64,000 nt of DNA, from positions 1-64,000 of the forward strand of contig NZ_CP175511.1 of assembly GCF_046058945.1 (NCBI RefSeq). Direction: 5' to 3'. The position numbers were made by a program, and so were the translations under genes. Positions 1 to 13,330 of the stretch are shown here, in pieces; position 1 is the stretch's first letter; the number at the start of each line of letters is the position of its first letter. The notes below the pieces were generated by a model. It was not told the DNA's origin. It did not search any database and was given only the letters and a program-made list of their open reading frames with translations. The stretch is from Brochothrix campestris (GTDB lineage: Bacteria > Bacillota > Bacilli > Lactobacillales > Listeriaceae).

Positions 1-1344
1 ATGTCAGACATCCATCAAATTTGGTTTGAGGCTTCAAGTAAAATGCAACATTATTTAAGCGGACCAAGTTATGAAACTTGGATCAAACCATCAAAACCAT
101 TTAGTATTGACGGTAATACGTTTACAATTTCGACACCAGAAAAATTTATGCAAGAACGCCTTCGGGCGAACTATGTTGATATTATTTCTGAAATTATCGA
201 AGGTGTCACTGGTCAACGCTATAATATTAGAGTCATTGTCGAAGGCGAACAAGCAACGCAGACCGCTTTAGATGAAAAAAAAGCTTTAACCAATTCCCGT
301 GCCGACTACAAACAACATGGTGAACTCAATCTCAATCCAAAATATGATTTTGATTCATTTGTCATTGGTAGTGGGAATCGTTTTGCGCACGCGGCGTCAC
401 TTGCGGTTGCTGAAGCGCCTGGAAAAGCCTATAATCCACTCTTTTTATACGGTGGAGTTGGACTCGGAAAAACACATTTAATGCACGCTATCGGTCATTA
501 TGTCCTAGAACATAATCCCAATCAACGTGTAATTTATTTGTCATCTGAAAAATTCACCAACGAATTTATTAATTCTATTCGTGATAACCGTGCCGAAGAA
601 TTTCGTAATAAATACCGCAATGTCGATATTCTATTAATTGATGATATTCAATTTATTGCCGGAAAAGAACAAACACAAGAAGAATTCTTCCACACGTTCA
701 ACGCATTATATGAAGAACAAAAACAAATTATTATTTCAAGTGATCGACCACCAAAAGAAATTCCAACCTTAGAAGATCGCCTGCGTTCGCGCTTTGAATG
801 GGGCTTAATTACTGATATTACTCCACCTGACTTAGAAACACGGATTGCCATTTTACGAAAAAAAGCTGATTCTGATGGTTTGGATATTCCTAATGAAGTA
901 ATGCTTTACATTGCCAATCAAATTGATACTAATATTCGTGAACTTGAAGGCGCCTTAATACGCGTTGTTGCCTATTCATCTCTCGTTAATAAAACGATTG
1001 ATGCTAGTGTTGCTGCCGAAGCCCTAAAAGATATCATTCCAAATGCAACACCAAAGATTATTACGATTGCAGCGATCCAAAAAGAAGTTGGTGATTTTTA
1101 TCACATTAAACTAGAAGACTTTAAAGCGAAAAAAAGAACACAATCCATTGTTTTTCCACGTCAAATTGCAATGTACTTATCTCGTGAACTAACTGATTCC
1201 TCTTTGCCTAAAATTGGTGAAGAATTTGGTGGGCGTGATCATACAACAGTCATCCATGCTCATGAAAAAATTGCGACAAAGCTAAAAACAGACGATAAAT
1301 TAAAACGTGAATTAGAAACGATTAGCAAGACGCTGAAAAATTAA
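1..1344 (+). CDS. dnaA: Chromosomal replication initiator protein DnaA
   Basis: DnaA binds DnaA boxes at oriC, opens the duplex and loads the helicase. The 447-residue protein has the usual four-part layout: an N-terminal interaction domain (about 1-85), a short linker, an AAA+ ATPase with Walker [10 protein letters not shown] (151-159) and Walker B LLIDDIQF, and a C-terminal DNA-binding domain with the signature [10 protein letters not shown] near residue 415. The window opens on its ATG, so the promoter, ribosome binding site and any upstream DnaA boxes lie outside. It precedes oriC and dnaN as in most Bacilli. Identification is unambiguous. Confidence 0.98.
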   Translation: MSDIHQIWFEASSKMQHYLSGPSYETWIKPSKPFSIDGNTFTISTPEKFMQERLRANYVDIISEIIEGVTGQRYNIRVIVEGEQATQTALDEKKALTNSRADYKQHGELNLNPKYDFDSFVIGSGNRFAHAASLAVAEAPGKAYNPLFLYGGVGLGKTHLMHAIGHYVLEHNPNQRVIYLSSEKFTNEFINSIRDNRAEEFRNKYRNVDILLIDDIQFIAGKEQTQEEFFHTFNALYEEQKQIIISSDRPPKEIPTLEDRLRSRFEWGLITDITPPDLETRIAILRKKADSDGLDIPNEVMLYIANQIDTNIRELEGALIRVVAYSSLVNKTIDASVAAEALKDIIPNATPKIITIAAIQKEVGDFYHIKLEDFKAKKRTQSIVFPRQIAMYLSRELTDSSLPKIGEEFGGRDHTTVIHAHEKIATKLKTDDKLKRELETISKTLKN

Positions 1345-1451
1345 GGTTGTGCATAACTGCCGTTTTGACGACACGGTTATCCACATGTTATTAAACGCCT
1401 TAAAATAAACGATTGTAAGGCTAACTTGAGTTATCCACATATCCACAGCCC
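1345..1451. other. oriC: oriC, DnaA-box cluster between dnaA and dnaN
   Basis: Three boxes match the TTATNCACA consensus exactly: 1348-1356 (reverse, TTATGCACA), 1377-1385 (forward, TTATCCACA) and 1431-1439 (forward, TTATCCACA). A fourth with one mismatch (ATATCCACA) is at 1439-1447, next to the duplex-opening region. Position between dnaA and dnaN and the box arrangement match the downstream half of the Bacillus-type bipartite oriC. The other half would lie upstream of dnaA, outside the window. Confidence 0.9.
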
Positions 1452-1490
1452 CTACTACTACTACTAACTTAATTATTAATATATAAAAGG
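1452..1490. other. oriC unwinding region: DnaA-trio repeats and AT-rich DUE
   Basis: Directly after the last DnaA boxes and a short C-rich spacer there are five uninterrupted CTA trinucleotides (1452-1466). They are followed by an AT-only tract (about 1470-1488) that runs into the dnaN ribosome binding site. In Bacillus subtilis, DnaA-trios (3'-GAT-5' on the bound strand) beside the DnaA boxes are where DnaA filaments engage single-stranded DNA. Spacing and sequence here fit that model well. The function is inferred by homology of the arrangement. Confidence 0.8.
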
Positions 1491-1500
1491 AGATTCTCCC

Positions 1501-2646
1501 ATGAAAATTACAATCAAACGTGATTATTTAATTCAAGCTCTTAACGAAGTAACACGCGCTATTTCAGCCCGTACTGCCATTCCAATCTTAACCGGTATTA
1601 AACTAAGCATTAATGACGAAGGTGCAATCTTAACTGGTAGTGACTCAGATATTTCGATTGAAGCCTTTATTCCCTTAGAAAAAGATGATGAACAATTGAT
1701 CACCATTGAAAAATACGGCAGCATCGTCTTACCGTCACGTTACGTGACAGACATTGTCAAACGTTTACCTAATGAAACAGTCTCAATCGAAGTTACTGAA
1801 GGATTCCAAACTTTAATTACATCTGGTTCAGCATCCTTTTCATTAAACGGGTTAGATGCAAATGATTATCCACAATTACCAGAAATTGGTAATGCACCAA
1901 CAATGAAAATTCCGGCAGACATGTTAAAAAATCTCATTCGTCAAACGGCTTTTGCAGTTAGTACTGTCGAAGTTCGTCCGGTATTGACAGGGGTTAACTG
2001 GATATTAAAAGACAGTACACTTTTATCGGTTGCAACCGATTCACATCGTCTGGCTTTACGTAAAATTATTGTAGATTTACCAGCGGATTCCCAATTTAAT
2101 ATTGTTATTCCTGGTAAAAGCTTGACTGAATTAAATAAAATCTTAGATGATACGACTGAAAAAGTAGAAATTGTTGTCAATAACAATCAAATCCTTTTCA
2201 AAATCACTGATATTTTATTTTACTCACGTTTATTAGAAGGTAACTATCCAGATACGACACGTCTGATTCCAACTTCAAATACAACAGATGTTGAAATTGC
2301 TGCCAAAAGTTTATTGCAAGCGATTGATCGTGCGTCATTACTTGCACGTGATAACCGCAATAATGTCATTAAATTAGCATCAACTACAGCGAATGAAATT
2401 GAAATTTCATCTAATTCTCCTGAAGTAGGTAACGTTAGTGAAGAACTCATGCCAGTGAGCTTCGCTGGTGAATCGATCTTAATTTCATTCAATGGGAAAT
2501 ACATGATTGATGCCTTACGTGTGTTTGAAAACCAAACAGTTAAAATCGCTTTTTCAGGATCGATGCATCAATTTGTCATCCGTCCAGTGGATCATGAAGA
2601 AGGCAATGATATTTTACAATTGATTACCCCCGTACGTACATTCTAA
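1501..2646 (+). CDS. dnaN: DNA polymerase III sliding clamp (beta subunit)
   Basis: DnaN is the ring-shaped processivity clamp that tethers DNA polymerase III and many repair proteins to DNA. At 381 residues it has the normal family length, made of three similar beta-clamp domains. The C-terminus LITPVRTF matches the conserved end that helps form the partner-binding pocket. The ATG at 1501 follows AAGGAG (1487-1492). It is preceded by oriC and followed by its own terminator, so it is probably co-transcribed with dnaA and separated from yaaA. Confidence 0.98.
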   Translation: MKITIKRDYLIQALNEVTRAISARTAIPILTGIKLSINDEGAILTGSDSDISIEAFIPLEKDDEQLITIEKYGSIVLPSRYVTDIVKRLPNETVSIEVTEGFQTLITSGSASFSLNGLDANDYPQLPEIGNAPTMKIPADMLKNLIRQTAFAVSTVEVRPVLTGVNWILKDSTLLSVATDSHRLALRKIIVDLPADSQFNIVIPGKSLTELNKILDDTTEKVEIVVNNNQILFKITDILFYSRLLEGNYPDTTRLIPTSNTTDVEIAAKSLLQAIDRASLLARDNRNNVIKLASTTANEIEISSNSPEVGNVSEELMPVSFAGESILISFNGKYMIDALRVFENQTVKIAFSGSMHQFVIRPVDHEEGNDILQLITPVRTF

Positions 2647-2662
2647 ATAAACGTTTAACCAA

Positions 2663-2697
2663 AAAAGCACCGAGCAGAACGCTCGATGCTTTTTTTT
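2663..2697 (+). terminator. Rho-independent terminator after dnaN
   Basis: GCACCGAGC and GCTCGATGC form a 9-bp stem with one C-A mismatch around a 5-nt loop, followed by eight T residues. It closes the dnaA-dnaN unit. Confidence 0.85.
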
Positions 2698-2821
2698 ATG
2701 CTAAAAGACGTGTTTCAATTTATTTGGGCTTTATTTTCGTTCTAAGAAGATTTATCGGTTAAACGTATGCCTACTCTATCTTACAAAAAAAAGCAGTAAA
2801 GCCGATTTTTTTGCCGTTTAT

Positions 2822-2850
2822 TTGTAATCGCCTCCGAAATCTAGTAAAAT
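2822..2850 (+). promoter_or_regulatory. Sigma-A promoter for yaaA-recF-gyrB-gyrA
   Basis: TTGTAA (2822-2827), a 17-nt spacer and TAAAAT (2845-2850) lie 37 nt upstream of the yaaA start and after the dnaN terminator. It is the most likely promoter for the downstream replication and gyrase operon. Confidence 0.65.
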
Positions 2851-2886
2851 AGAAGTATGAATGACTAAACTCGAGGTGAGATGAAA

Positions 2887-3105
2887 ATGGAACAAGTAAA
2901 TATCAATACGGAGTACATTACCTTAGGCCAACTGTTGAAAATTACCGATATTATTTCTTCTGGTGGCATGGCTAAATGGTTTTTGAGCGAGCATGAAATT
3001 ATGGTGAACGGGGAAGCTGACAATCGTCGGGGCCGTAAGCTTTACCCAAACGATAAAATAGCAGTCATTGGTTTTGGCGAATATCAAATTGCTCAAGCTG
3101 ACTGA
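2887..3105 (+). CDS. yaaA: S4-domain RNA-binding protein YaaA
   Basis: A 72-residue protein of the YaaA family found between dnaN and recF in Bacilli. The conserved S4-like RNA-binding core includes [14 protein letters not shown] and [10 protein letters not shown]. Its exact role is not established; family members have been linked to ribosomes. Two in-frame ATGs exist. The ribosome binding site GAGGTGAG (2873-2880) abuts the first (2881) but is 6 nt from the second (2887), and the second start also gives the length of the B. subtilis homologue, so 2887 is chosen. recF starts 11 nt after the stop. Confidence 0.9.
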   Translation: MEQVNINTEYITLGQLLKITDIISSGGMAKWFLSEHEIMVNGEADNRRGRKLYPNDKIAVIGFGEYQIAQAD

Positions 3106-3116
3106 GAGGGGTTACT

Positions 3117-6195
<3,079 letters not shown>

Positions 6196-6230
6196 GCAGT
6201 TATTACCTGGGAAATAGGAGGTTCTGATCT

Positions 6231-8699
6231 ATGTCAGATGCACCAGAGCAAAGAGTGGAAGAAGTCAATTTAAGCAAACAGATGAAAACAGCCTTTTTAG
6301 ATTATGCAATGAGTGTTATTGTTGCCCGTGCTTTGCCCGATGTTCGTGATGGTTTGAAACCCGTTCACCGTCGTATTCTTTATGCGATGAATGATTTGGG
6401 AATGACTAGTGATAAAGCGTATAAAAAATCAGCTCGTATTGTCGGTGAAGTTATCGGTAAGTATCACCCACACGGTGATACAGCGGTCTATGAAACAATG
6501 GTCCGTCTTGCTCAGGATTTCAGCACCCGTTATTTACTTGTTGACGGTCATGGTAACTTCGGATCTGTCGATGGCGATTCAGCCGCAGCGATGCGTTATA
6601 CTGAAGCCCGTTTATCAAAAATATCAAATGAGTTATTGCGAGACATTAACAAGGATACGGTTGATTATGTGGAAAACTTTGATGGGAGTGAAAAGGAGCC
6701 GGCTGTGTTACCGTCGCGTTTCCCTAACTTACTCGTCAACGGTTCTTCGGGTATCGCTGTCGGAATGGCAACGAATATCCCACCACATCAATTAGGTGAA
6801 GTCATCGACGGCGTCTTGGCCTTAAGTTATAATGCCGATATTACGATTCCTGAATTAATGGAACATGTGAAAGGTCCGGATTTCCCAACGGGTGGTTACA
6901 TTATGGGTGCCAGTGGTATTCGTAGTGCATACGCAACCGGTAAAGGAAGCGTGACAATGCGTTCGAAGGTTGAAATTGAAACGAAGAAAAACGGTAAAGA
7001 AACAATTATCGTGACTGAGTTGCCTTACCAAGTTAACAAAGCCCGTTTAATTGAACGGATTGCTGAGTTAGCGCGCGAAAAACGGATTGTCGGTATTAGT
7101 GATTTAAACGACGAGTCTGACCGTGATGGCATGCGTATCGTGATTGAAGTTCGTCGTGATGCGAGTGCAAGTGTCATCCTTAACAATCTTTATAAAATGA
7201 CGGCCTTACAAACGAACTTCGGGATTAATATGTTGGCGTTAGTCAACAACCAACCAAAGGTCTTAAACTTAAAAGAAATGCTCTATCATTACTTAAAACA
7301 TCAAGAAGTCATTGTTCGTCGTCGGGTTGAATTTGATCTTCGTCGTGCCGAAGCACGTGCCCATATTTTAGAAGGATTACGGATTGCGTTAGATAACATT
7401 GATGCAATTATTAAATTGATTCGTTCATCAACATCGGATGCAGTAGCTAAAGATGGGTTGATGACGCAGTTCAAATTGAGTGAAAAACAAGCACAGGCGA
7501 TTTTAGATATGCGTCTGCGTCGTTTAACTGGCTTAGAACGTGATAAAATCGAAGAAGAATACCAAGCGTTAGTCGCATTAATGCAAGAATTAAAAGCGGT
7601 GTTAGCGGATAAAGAAAATCTCTTGCAGGTCATTCGTGAAGAATTACTTGAGATTAAAGAACGCTTTAACGATACGCGTCGTACTGAAATCACAGTCGGT
7701 GATATTTTATCGGTAGAAGATGAAGATTTAATCGAGCAAGAAGATATCGTTATTACGATTACAAAAAACAATTATATTAAACGTTTACCTGCCTCAACCT
7801 ATCGTGCGCAAAACCGCGGTGGTCGTGGTGTGCAAGGAATGGCGATTCATGAAGGGGACTTTGTTGAACAACTGTTAGCAACGTCAACCCATGATACGAT
7901 TCTCTTCTTTACGAATACAGGTAAGGTATACCGTGCTAAAGGCTATGAGATTCCTGAATTTAGTCGAACAGCTAAAGGATTACCGGTTGTTAACTTACTT
8001 GGTATTGAAAAAGATGAAGAAATCAATGCCATGATTTCGATTAAAGATGTGCCGCAAGATCATTTCCTTTTCTTTGCAACCCGTAACGGTGTTGTAAAAC
8101 GGACACAGCTTTCGCAATTCACTAACATTAGAACGAGTGGTTTACGAGCAATCGATTTACGTGAAAATGATGAATTAATCCGTGTGCAAATTACCAACGG
8201 AACAAATCATGTCATCATGGCAACGCATTTAGGACAAAGTATTCACTTCCAAGAGGAAGATGTCCGCATCATGGGTCGTACAGCAGCAGGTGTGCGTGGT
8301 ATTCGTCTAAACGAAGCCGACTATGTTGTTGGAATGGAAGTTGTAAAACCAGCAGATAAGGTTTTAATTGTGACTGAGAATGGTTATGGTAAGCAAACAC
8401 CGATTGAACAATATTCTGTTCAAGGTCGTGGCGGTAAAGGTGTCAAAACCGTGAGTATTACGGCGAAAAATGGCCCGCTTACTAACATGATTACGGTCAA
8501 TGGTGAAGAAGACTTGATGATTATGACGGTTGAAGGTGTCTTAATCCGAATGTCTGTTGACGCGATTTCAGAAACAAGTCGTTCAACGATGGGTGTGCGT
8601 TTAATCCGTCTCGATGAAAAAGATAAGGTCGCAACCATTGCGCCAACCGAAAAAGAACTGGAAGAAGTTGACGTTGCAACTGAAGAAGTAGCGGAATAA
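6231..8699 (+). CDS. gyrA: DNA gyrase subunit A
   Basis: The DNA breakage-reunion subunit of gyrase. The 822-residue protein has the catalytic tyrosine at Tyr123 in MRYTEARL and the gyrase-specific GyrA box QNRGGRG at the start of the C-terminal beta-pinwheel, which separates it from ParC. The residue matching E. coli Ser83 is Thr84 ([10 protein letters not shown]). AGGAGG precedes the ATG by about 8 nt, and gyrB ends 35 nt upstream, so both belong to one operon. The C-terminus is acidic as usual. Confidence 0.98.
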   Translation: MSDAPEQRVEEVNLSKQMKTAFLDYAMSVIVARALPDVRDGLKPVHRRILYAMNDLGMTSDKAYKKSARIVGEVIGKYHPHGDTAVYETMVRLAQDFSTRYLLVDGHGNFGSVDGDSAAAMRYTEARLSKISNELLRDINKDTVDYVENFDGSEKEPAVLPSRFPNLLVNGSSGIAVGMATNIPPHQLGEVIDGVLALSYNADITIPELMEHVKGPDFPTGGYIMGASGIRSAYATGKGSVTMRSKVEIETKKNGKETIIVTELPYQVNKARLIERIAELAREKRIVGISDLNDESDRDGMRIVIEVRRDASASVILNNLYKMTALQTNFGINMLALVNNQPKVLNLKEMLYHYLKHQEVIVRRRVEFDLRRAEARAHILEGLRIALDNIDAIIKLIRSSTSDAVAKDGLMTQFKLSEKQAQAILDMRLRRLTGLERDKIEEEYQALVALMQELKAVLADKENLLQVIREELLEIKERFNDTRRTEITVGDILSVEDEDLIEQEDIVITITKNNYIKRLPASTYRAQNRGGRGVQGMAIHEGDFVEQLLATSTHDTILFFTNTGKVYRAKGYEIPEFSRTAKGLPVVNLLGIEKDEEINAMISIKDVPQDHFLFFATRNGVVKRTQLSQFTNIRTSGLRAIDLRENDELIRVQITNGTNHVIMATHLGQSIHFQEEDVRIMGRTAAGVRGIRLNEADYVVGMEVVKPADKVLIVTENGYGKQTPIEQYSVQGRGGKGVKTVSITAKNGPLTNMITVNGEEDLMIMTVEGVLIRMSVDAISETSRSTMGVRLIRLDEKDKVATIAPTEKELEEVDVATEEVAE

Positions 8700-8722
8700 A
8701 AGTGAAATCAGCCGGTTAGAAG
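8698..8722 (+). repeat. Post-stop repeat motif downstream of gyrA
   Basis: The sequence AAAGTGAAATCAGCCGGTTA starts within the gyrA stop codon. Closely related motifs follow guaB, guaC (minus strand) and rsmA, in each case at or shortly after the stop codon. Role unknown. Confidence 0.55.
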
Positions 8723-8763
8723 TAAACAGCTACAACTACATTTTTCTTTAGCTTTTATCGTCC

Positions 8764-8973
8764 CGTAGTCAAAGTCAGTTGCATTATTTTCAAAGTGAAA
8801 CGACGTTTAATACGACTTTCGTTGGCTACGAAATGAGTAAACTGAATAGAAACGTTGTTCTATTGACAATGTGAATATTTGAGGTGAGTGTTGTACATAG
8901 CGTACTCGACTCCGATAATCTGAGACATTATTATCTTCACTCTTAGAGGAGACAAGCGTCTCCTCTTTTCTTT
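8764..8973 (+). ncRNA. Putative structured RNA element, copy 1 (with terminator)
   Basis: Downstream of gyrA there are three parts. (a) An imperfect inverted repeat: CGTAG-TC-AAAGTC (8764-8776) with GACTTT-N6-CTACG (8814-8830). (b) A conserved block TTTGAGGTGAGTGT (8878-8891), followed by GTAC-N5-GTACTCGACTCCGA that can fold into a small hairpin. (c) A perfect 9-bp terminator stem AGAGGAGAC/GTCTCCTCT (8945-8966) and a T-rich tail. The same parts in the same order recur at 20891-21155. It could be an sRNA or a structured 3' untranslated region; I do not recognise a known RNA family and no clear own promoter is visible. Confidence 0.5.
8945..8973 (+). terminator. Rho-independent terminator between gyrA and qoxA
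   Basis: A perfect 9-bp stem with the 4-nt loop AAGC, followed by TTTTCTTT. It ends gyrA read-through or the putative RNA element. Confidence 0.85.
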
Positions 8974-9099
8974 GTCTTTTAAATATGTCTAATTATTGTC
9001 TAAAATGTGTCGGTCGAAAAAAGGGCTTGTTTAGTGAAAGGCTTATCGCTTGTATGTAACAGAACAAGCTTATTACTGAAGGTAACTGTTAAAAATTGA
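8974..9099. other. Intergenic stretch upstream of the qox promoter
   Basis: No gene is visible. It holds TTGTCTAAAATGTG (8996-9009), which recurs with one mismatch at 9144-9157 in the qox leader; a related TGTCTAAAA lies upstream of cydA. Confidence 0.4.
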
Positions 9100-9128
9100 T
9101 TGAAAAAAGAGCCTATTAGGGTTATATT
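9100..9128 (+). promoter_or_regulatory. Sigma-A promoter for qoxABCD
   Basis: TTGAAA (9100-9105), a 17-nt spacer and TATATT (9123-9128) lie about 120 nt upstream of the qoxA start, leaving a leader of roughly 110 nt that contains the second TTGTCTAAAATG copy. Confidence 0.6.
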
Positions 9129-9247
9129 AGTGTTGGTAGTCTTTTGTCTAAAATGCGAACAAATTGTTAATTATTTTAGAACAAAGCAATTATACAGATA
9201 GGACGTTCATGTCGCTATCTAAAATATGAGAAAGTGGGGGGATTCTA

Positions 9248-10258
9248 TTGGCAAAGCGATTTAAATTGCTCTTGTTAACAGGTATTTTAAGTATTGCAGC
9301 ATTAGTAAGCGGTTGTAGTAATATTGCAGTATTGGATCCAAAAGGACCAGTTGCAAAAACGCAAAGCGGACTAATCATGTATTCAATCATCTTTATGGTT
9401 GTCATCGTCTTAGTCGTGATGGTGTTACTTGCTGTAATGCTTGTTAAGTATCGCGAACGTAAAAATCTAGACAATTATGAACCGAATATGCACGGGAGTA
9501 TCAAATTAGAAGTCATTTGGACAGTTATTCCAATTCTAATTGTTGTGGCCTTAACTATTCCTACAGTTAAAGCAATCTATTCATTAGAAGAAGCGCCAGC
9601 TGTTTCTAAGGATAAGGAGCCACTTGTAATTACAGCAACATCTGCTGACTGGAAATGGTTCTTTAGTTATGAAGACAGCGACATCGAAACAGTTAACTAT
9701 GTTAACATTCCAGTTGACCGTCCAATCGAGTTCAAATTAGTAGCAGCGGATACAATGACATCTTTCTGGGTACCGCAATTAGGTGGTCAAAAATATGCAA
9801 TGACTGGTATGGTCATGAACTTATTCTTACAAGCTGATCACGAGGGTACATACCAAGGTCGTAACTCGAACTACAATGGTCGTGGCTTTGAAGGTCAAAA
9901 ATTTGATGTCAACGCGCAATCTGAAGCAGATTTCAATGCTTGGGTTAAAACGGCACAAACAAAAGATAAATTAACACAGGATGCATACGATAAAATGTTA
10001 ATTCCTGGTCATGAAGAACAACAAACGTTTAGTGGCACTCACTTAGGGTTTGCTAATCATGTGACCGATCCGGAATACGTTTTCTATGCTTGGAAACGTT
10101 ACAACTATGTACCGTTAAATCCACATAATCCAAATGAAAAACAAGAACTTTCAGATAAACCATTATTACCTGCACGTGAAACAACGGTTACAAATGCACG
10201 TTACACAGAAGATGGCGAAATGAAACACGGTCCAACAACTGCAAAAACGGCACATTAA
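9248..10258 (+). CDS. qoxA: Cytochrome aa3 quinol oxidase subunit II
   Basis: Subunit II of the menaquinol-oxidising aa3 terminal oxidase. The 336-residue lipoprotein has a lipobox LVSGC, with Cys23 as the predicted lipidation site, and two membrane segments (about 40-65 and 85-105), followed by an outside cupredoxin-like domain. The CuA cysteines of cytochrome c oxidases are absent, as expected for a quinol oxidase. Translation starts at TTG (9248), about 7 nt after GTGGGGG; no ATG fits. It is the first gene of qoxABCD. Confidence 0.95.
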   Translation: MAKRFKLLLLTGILSIAALVSGCSNIAVLDPKGPVAKTQSGLIMYSIIFMVVIVLVVMVLLAVMLVKYRERKNLDNYEPNMHGSIKLEVIWTVIPILIVVALTIPTVKAIYSLEEAPAVSKDKEPLVITATSADWKWFFSYEDSDIETVNYVNIPVDRPIEFKLVAADTMTSFWVPQLGGQKYAMTGMVMNLFLQADHEGTYQGRNSNYNGRGFEGQKFDVNAQSEADFNAWVKTAQTKDKLTQDAYDKMLIPGHEEQQTFSGTHLGFANHVTDPEYVFYAWKRYNYVPLNPHNPNEKQELSDKPLLPARETTVTNARYTEDGEMKHGPTTAKTAH

Positions 10259-10309
10259 GCGACGTAATTCATCGCTCTTTTTCATAAATTTAGAGGAGGT
10301 TCAAAACAC

Positions 10310-12310
10310 ATGGCGGATATTTTATCTGTATTAAGTGAGTACATCATTACTGGTGATCCACTAATACTAGGCGCACAAGTTTCCATTGGTCTTGCTTCAA
10401 TCGCGATTGTTGCTGGCTTAACGTACTTCAAAAAATGGAAATGGTTATTTAGTGAATGGCTTTCATCAGTCGATCACAAACGTATCGGTGTAATGTACAT
10501 GATTGCTGCAATCATTATGTTATTCCGTGGCGGGGTCGATGCTTTAATGATCCGAACACAATTAGCTTTACCAGGCATGAAATTTTTAGATGCTCAACAT
10601 TATAATGAGGTCTTTTCTACTCATGGTGTTATTATGATCATCTTCATGGCAATGCCGTTCTTATTAGGTTTAATGAACGTAGTAATGCCGTTACAAATCG
10701 GGGCACGCGATGTAGCGTTCCCAGTACTTAATAACTTGAGCTTCTGGGCTTTCTTCTTAGGTGCGATGTTATTCAATATTTCATTCGTTGTTGGGGGTTC
10801 ACCAGATGCTGGTTGGACAAACTATGCCACACTGGCAACAACGCCGTTCAACGCCGGTTACGGTGTTAACTTCTATCTATTAGGTATTCAATTATCGGGT
10901 GTCGGTACATTGATGACCGGTATTAACTTCATCGTTACGATTATGCGTATGCGTACGAAAGGCATGAAGTTAATGAATATGCCAATGTTTAGTTGGACAA
11001 CATTAATTACAAGTTTAATTATTATTCTTGCGTTCCCAGTTTTAACAATTGCGTTAGCATTATTAACATTTGACCGTTTATTCGGTACTGCATTCTTTAC
11101 GCTTGCTGATGGTGGGATGCCAATGATGTGGGCCAACCTTTTCTGGGTTTGGGGTCATCCTGAAGTATATATCGTTGCGATTCCAGCTTTCGGTATTTTC
11201 TCAGAAATTATTGCAACCTTCTCGCGTAAACGCTTGTTCGGTTACAACGCAATGGTCGGCTCAATCGTCGTCATTTCATTCTTGAGTTTCTTAGTATGGG
11301 TTCACCATTTCTTCACAATGGGTAACGGTACAGCTGTTAACTCTGCTTTCTCGATAACAACAATGTTAATTTCAATCCCAACCGGGGTTAAAATATTTAA
11401 CTGGCTCTTTACAATGTACAAAGGACGTATCACGTTTACAACACCAATGATTTGGGCAATTGCCTTTATCCCTAACTTTGTAATCGGTGGTGTAACCGGC
11501 GTTATGCTTGCAATGGCAGCTGCCGATTACCAATACCACAACACATACTTCCTTGTTTCACATTTCCACTACGTATTAATTGCGGCAACTGTATTTGCCT
11601 GTTTTGCAGGTTTCATCTACTGGTACCCATTAATGTTCGGACATAAGTTAAACGAACGTATTGGTAAATGGTTCTTCTGGTTCTTCATGATTGGTTTCAA
11701 CGTCTGCTTCTTCCCACAATACTTCTTAGGCTTAGATGGTATGCCTCGTCGTATTTACACTTACAGTGCCGAAGATGGTTGGACAACACTTAACTTTATC
11801 TCATCAATGGGTGCGTTATTAATGGCCATTGGTTTCCTTATTCTTGCTTACAACATTGGTTACAGTTTCTTCAAATCAAAACGCGAAGTATCAGGCGATG
11901 CTTGGGGACATGGTCGTACGTTAGAGTGGGCAACTACTTCAGCAATGCCACCATTTTACAACTTTGCAATTGAACCAGAATGGAACGACCATGATGATTT
12001 CTATCATAAAAAAGAAACAAATACTGTACCTGTTTACACTGAAAAAGATTATAAACCAATTCACATGCCTAAAAACACTTACTTTGGGATGACGATTTCA
12101 TTATTTATGTTTATCGGTGCCTTTGGACTTGTGTTCTATTGGAATGGAATTGCGATTGCCGGTTTAATCGGCGTATTTGTATGTATGATTTACCGTTCGT
12201 TCTCAACAACAAAAGACGACGGTTACTACGTATCAGTTGAAGAAATTGTTGCAACTGAAAATGCGATTAAAGCGAAACAAGAAGCTGCAGCGAAAGGGGG
12301 CGAAGCGTAA
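10310..12310 (+). CDS. qoxB: Cytochrome aa3 quinol oxidase subunit I
   Basis: The catalytic, multi-spanning heme-copper subunit that reduces oxygen and pumps protons. The 666-residue protein shows the subunit I metal-binding signatures WGHPEVYIV (CuB histidine and cross-linked tyrosine), VHHFFT, and HFHYVL near heme a3. AGAGGAGG precedes the ATG. Its stop overlaps the qoxC start (TAATG), showing translational coupling. Confidence 0.97.
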   Translation: MADILSVLSEYIITGDPLILGAQVSIGLASIAIVAGLTYFKKWKWLFSEWLSSVDHKRIGVMYMIAAIIMLFRGGVDALMIRTQLALPGMKFLDAQHYNEVFSTHGVIMIIFMAMPFLLGLMNVVMPLQIGARDVAFPVLNNLSFWAFFLGAMLFNISFVVGGSPDAGWTNYATLATTPFNAGYGVNFYLLGIQLSGVGTLMTGINFIVTIMRMRTKGMKLMNMPMFSWTTLITSLIIILAFPVLTIALALLTFDRLFGTAFFTLADGGMPMMWANLFWVWGHPEVYIVAIPAFGIFSEIIATFSRKRLFGYNAMVGSIVVISFLSFLVWVHHFFTMGNGTAVNSAFSITTMLISIPTGVKIFNWLFTMYKGRITFTTPMIWAIAFIPNFVIGGVTGVMLAMAAADYQYHNTYFLVSHFHYVLIAATVFACFAGFIYWYPLMFGHKLNERIGKWFFWFFMIGFNVCFFPQYFLGLDGMPRRIYTYSAEDGWTTLNFISSMGALLMAIGFLILAYNIGYSFFKSKREVSGDAWGHGRTLEWATTSAMPPFYNFAIEPEWNDHDDFYHKKETNTVPVYTEKDYKPIHMPKNTYFGMTISLFMFIGAFGLVFYWNGIAIAGLIGVFVCMIYRSFSTTKDDGYYVSVEEIVATENAIKAKQEAAAKGGEA

Positions 12311-12924
12311 TGTCATCACACCAAGTCGATGTAAATAAACCGTTGGAGTATCAAGACCACCAAGGTCACTTAAACATTATCGGTTTTTGGATTTTCTTAG
12401 GAGCTGAGGTAGCGCTTTTCGCTACTTTGTTTGCGACTTACTTCGTAATGAAAGCTGGCGGTTCTGATGCCGGTTTCCACCCTGCGGATATGTTTGAATT
12501 ACCACTTGTCTTTAAAATGACGTTCTTGTTATTAACAAGTAGTTTTACTTGTGGTCTTGCCTTACACGCAATGCGTCAATCTAAGTGGACACAGTTTATG
12601 GTGTATCAAATCCTCACACTCTTAATGGGTATGGGCTTTGTCTACTATGAAGTTTATGAGTTTGTTCACTATGTAAGCGAAGGCGTTAACTTAGGCGTAG
12701 GCTCTTACTGGTCAGCATTCTTCGTTTTACTTGGGACCCACGGTGCCCACGTATCTGTCGGTATCATTTGGATTATTGGTTTATTAATTCAATTCAAACG
12801 AATGGGATCAATGACACCAAAACTTGCGTCGAAATTTTTCGTCTCAAGTCTTTACTGGCATTTCCTTGACGTTATTTGGATCTTTATCTACACTGGCGTT
12901 TACTTGTTCGGAATAATGCAATAG
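12310..12924 (+). CDS. qoxC: Cytochrome aa3 quinol oxidase subunit III
   Basis: Subunit III of the heme-copper oxidase: 204 residues with five predicted membrane segments and the family features WIFLGAEVALF and YWHFLDVIWIFI. The start codon shares one base with the qoxB stop. qoxD follows 18 nt later, with AAGGAGG as ribosome binding site. Confidence 0.96.
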   Translation: MSSHQVDVNKPLEYQDHQGHLNIIGFWIFLGAEVALFATLFATYFVMKAGGSDAGFHPADMFELPLVFKMTFLLLTSSFTCGLALHAMRQSKWTQFMVYQILTLLMGMGFVYYEVYEFVHYVSEGVNLGVGSYWSAFFVLLGTHGAHVSVGIIWIIGLLIQFKRMGSMTPKLASKFFVSSLYWHFLDVIWIFIYTGVYLFGIMQ

Positions 12925-12942
12925 AAAAGGAGGTAGACCATT

Positions 12943-13263
12943 ATGACAGAAAAAACATCTCATCAATCGCATGCGGGCTTCCCTTGGAAACACGTTATCG
13001 GTTTTGTTTTATCAATCGTTTTAACCTTATTAGCAGCGTATGCAGCTGTTTCTGATTTAAGTGTTAATATTATTCTTGTGTTTATCTTTATCATGGCATT
13101 TGTTCAAGCAGGTATTCAACTGTTCATGTTCATGCACGTGAATGAAGAAGACCCCGATTACACACAACTCGGTAACTTCTTATTTGCTGCGGTTATCGCA
13201 GTTATTATCGTTATTGGTTCTTACTGGGTTATGGAAATGGCACACGCAAACCACTTAATGTAA
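12943..13263 (+). CDS. qoxD: Cytochrome aa3 quinol oxidase subunit IV
   Basis: A small three-span membrane subunit (106 residues) of the CyoD/QoxD family, thought to help assemble the copper site of subunit I. The typical IQLFMFMHV segment lies in the middle. It is the last gene of qoxABCD and is followed by a strong terminator. Confidence 0.95.
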   Translation: MTEKTSHQSHAGFPWKHVIGFVLSIVLTLLAAYAAVSDLSVNIILVFIFIMAFVQAGIQLFMFMHVNEEDPDYTQLGNFLFAAVIAVIIVIGSYWVMEMAHANHLM

Positions 13264-13268
13264 GGATG

Positions 13269-13305
13269 AGCACTGACTTTCGGTTTGAGAGTCAGTGCTT
13301 TTTTC
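13269..13305 (+). terminator. Rho-independent terminator after qoxD
   Basis: A perfect 10-bp stem AGCACTGACT/AGTCAGTGCT (13269-13278 and 13290-13299), followed by six T residues. Confidence 0.92.
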
Positions 13306-13330
13306 TCAATTAAATGAGGGGGCTTAATTA

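Noticed and set aside
7301..7771. Minus-strand frame of 156 codons inside gyrA
   Set aside because: Serine- and arginine-rich shadow of the gyrA coiled coil; no start signals.
8700..9247. rRNA operon after gyrA, as in B. subtilis
   Set aside because: The space is only about 550 bp and has no rRNA sequence; it holds repeats and the qox promoter.
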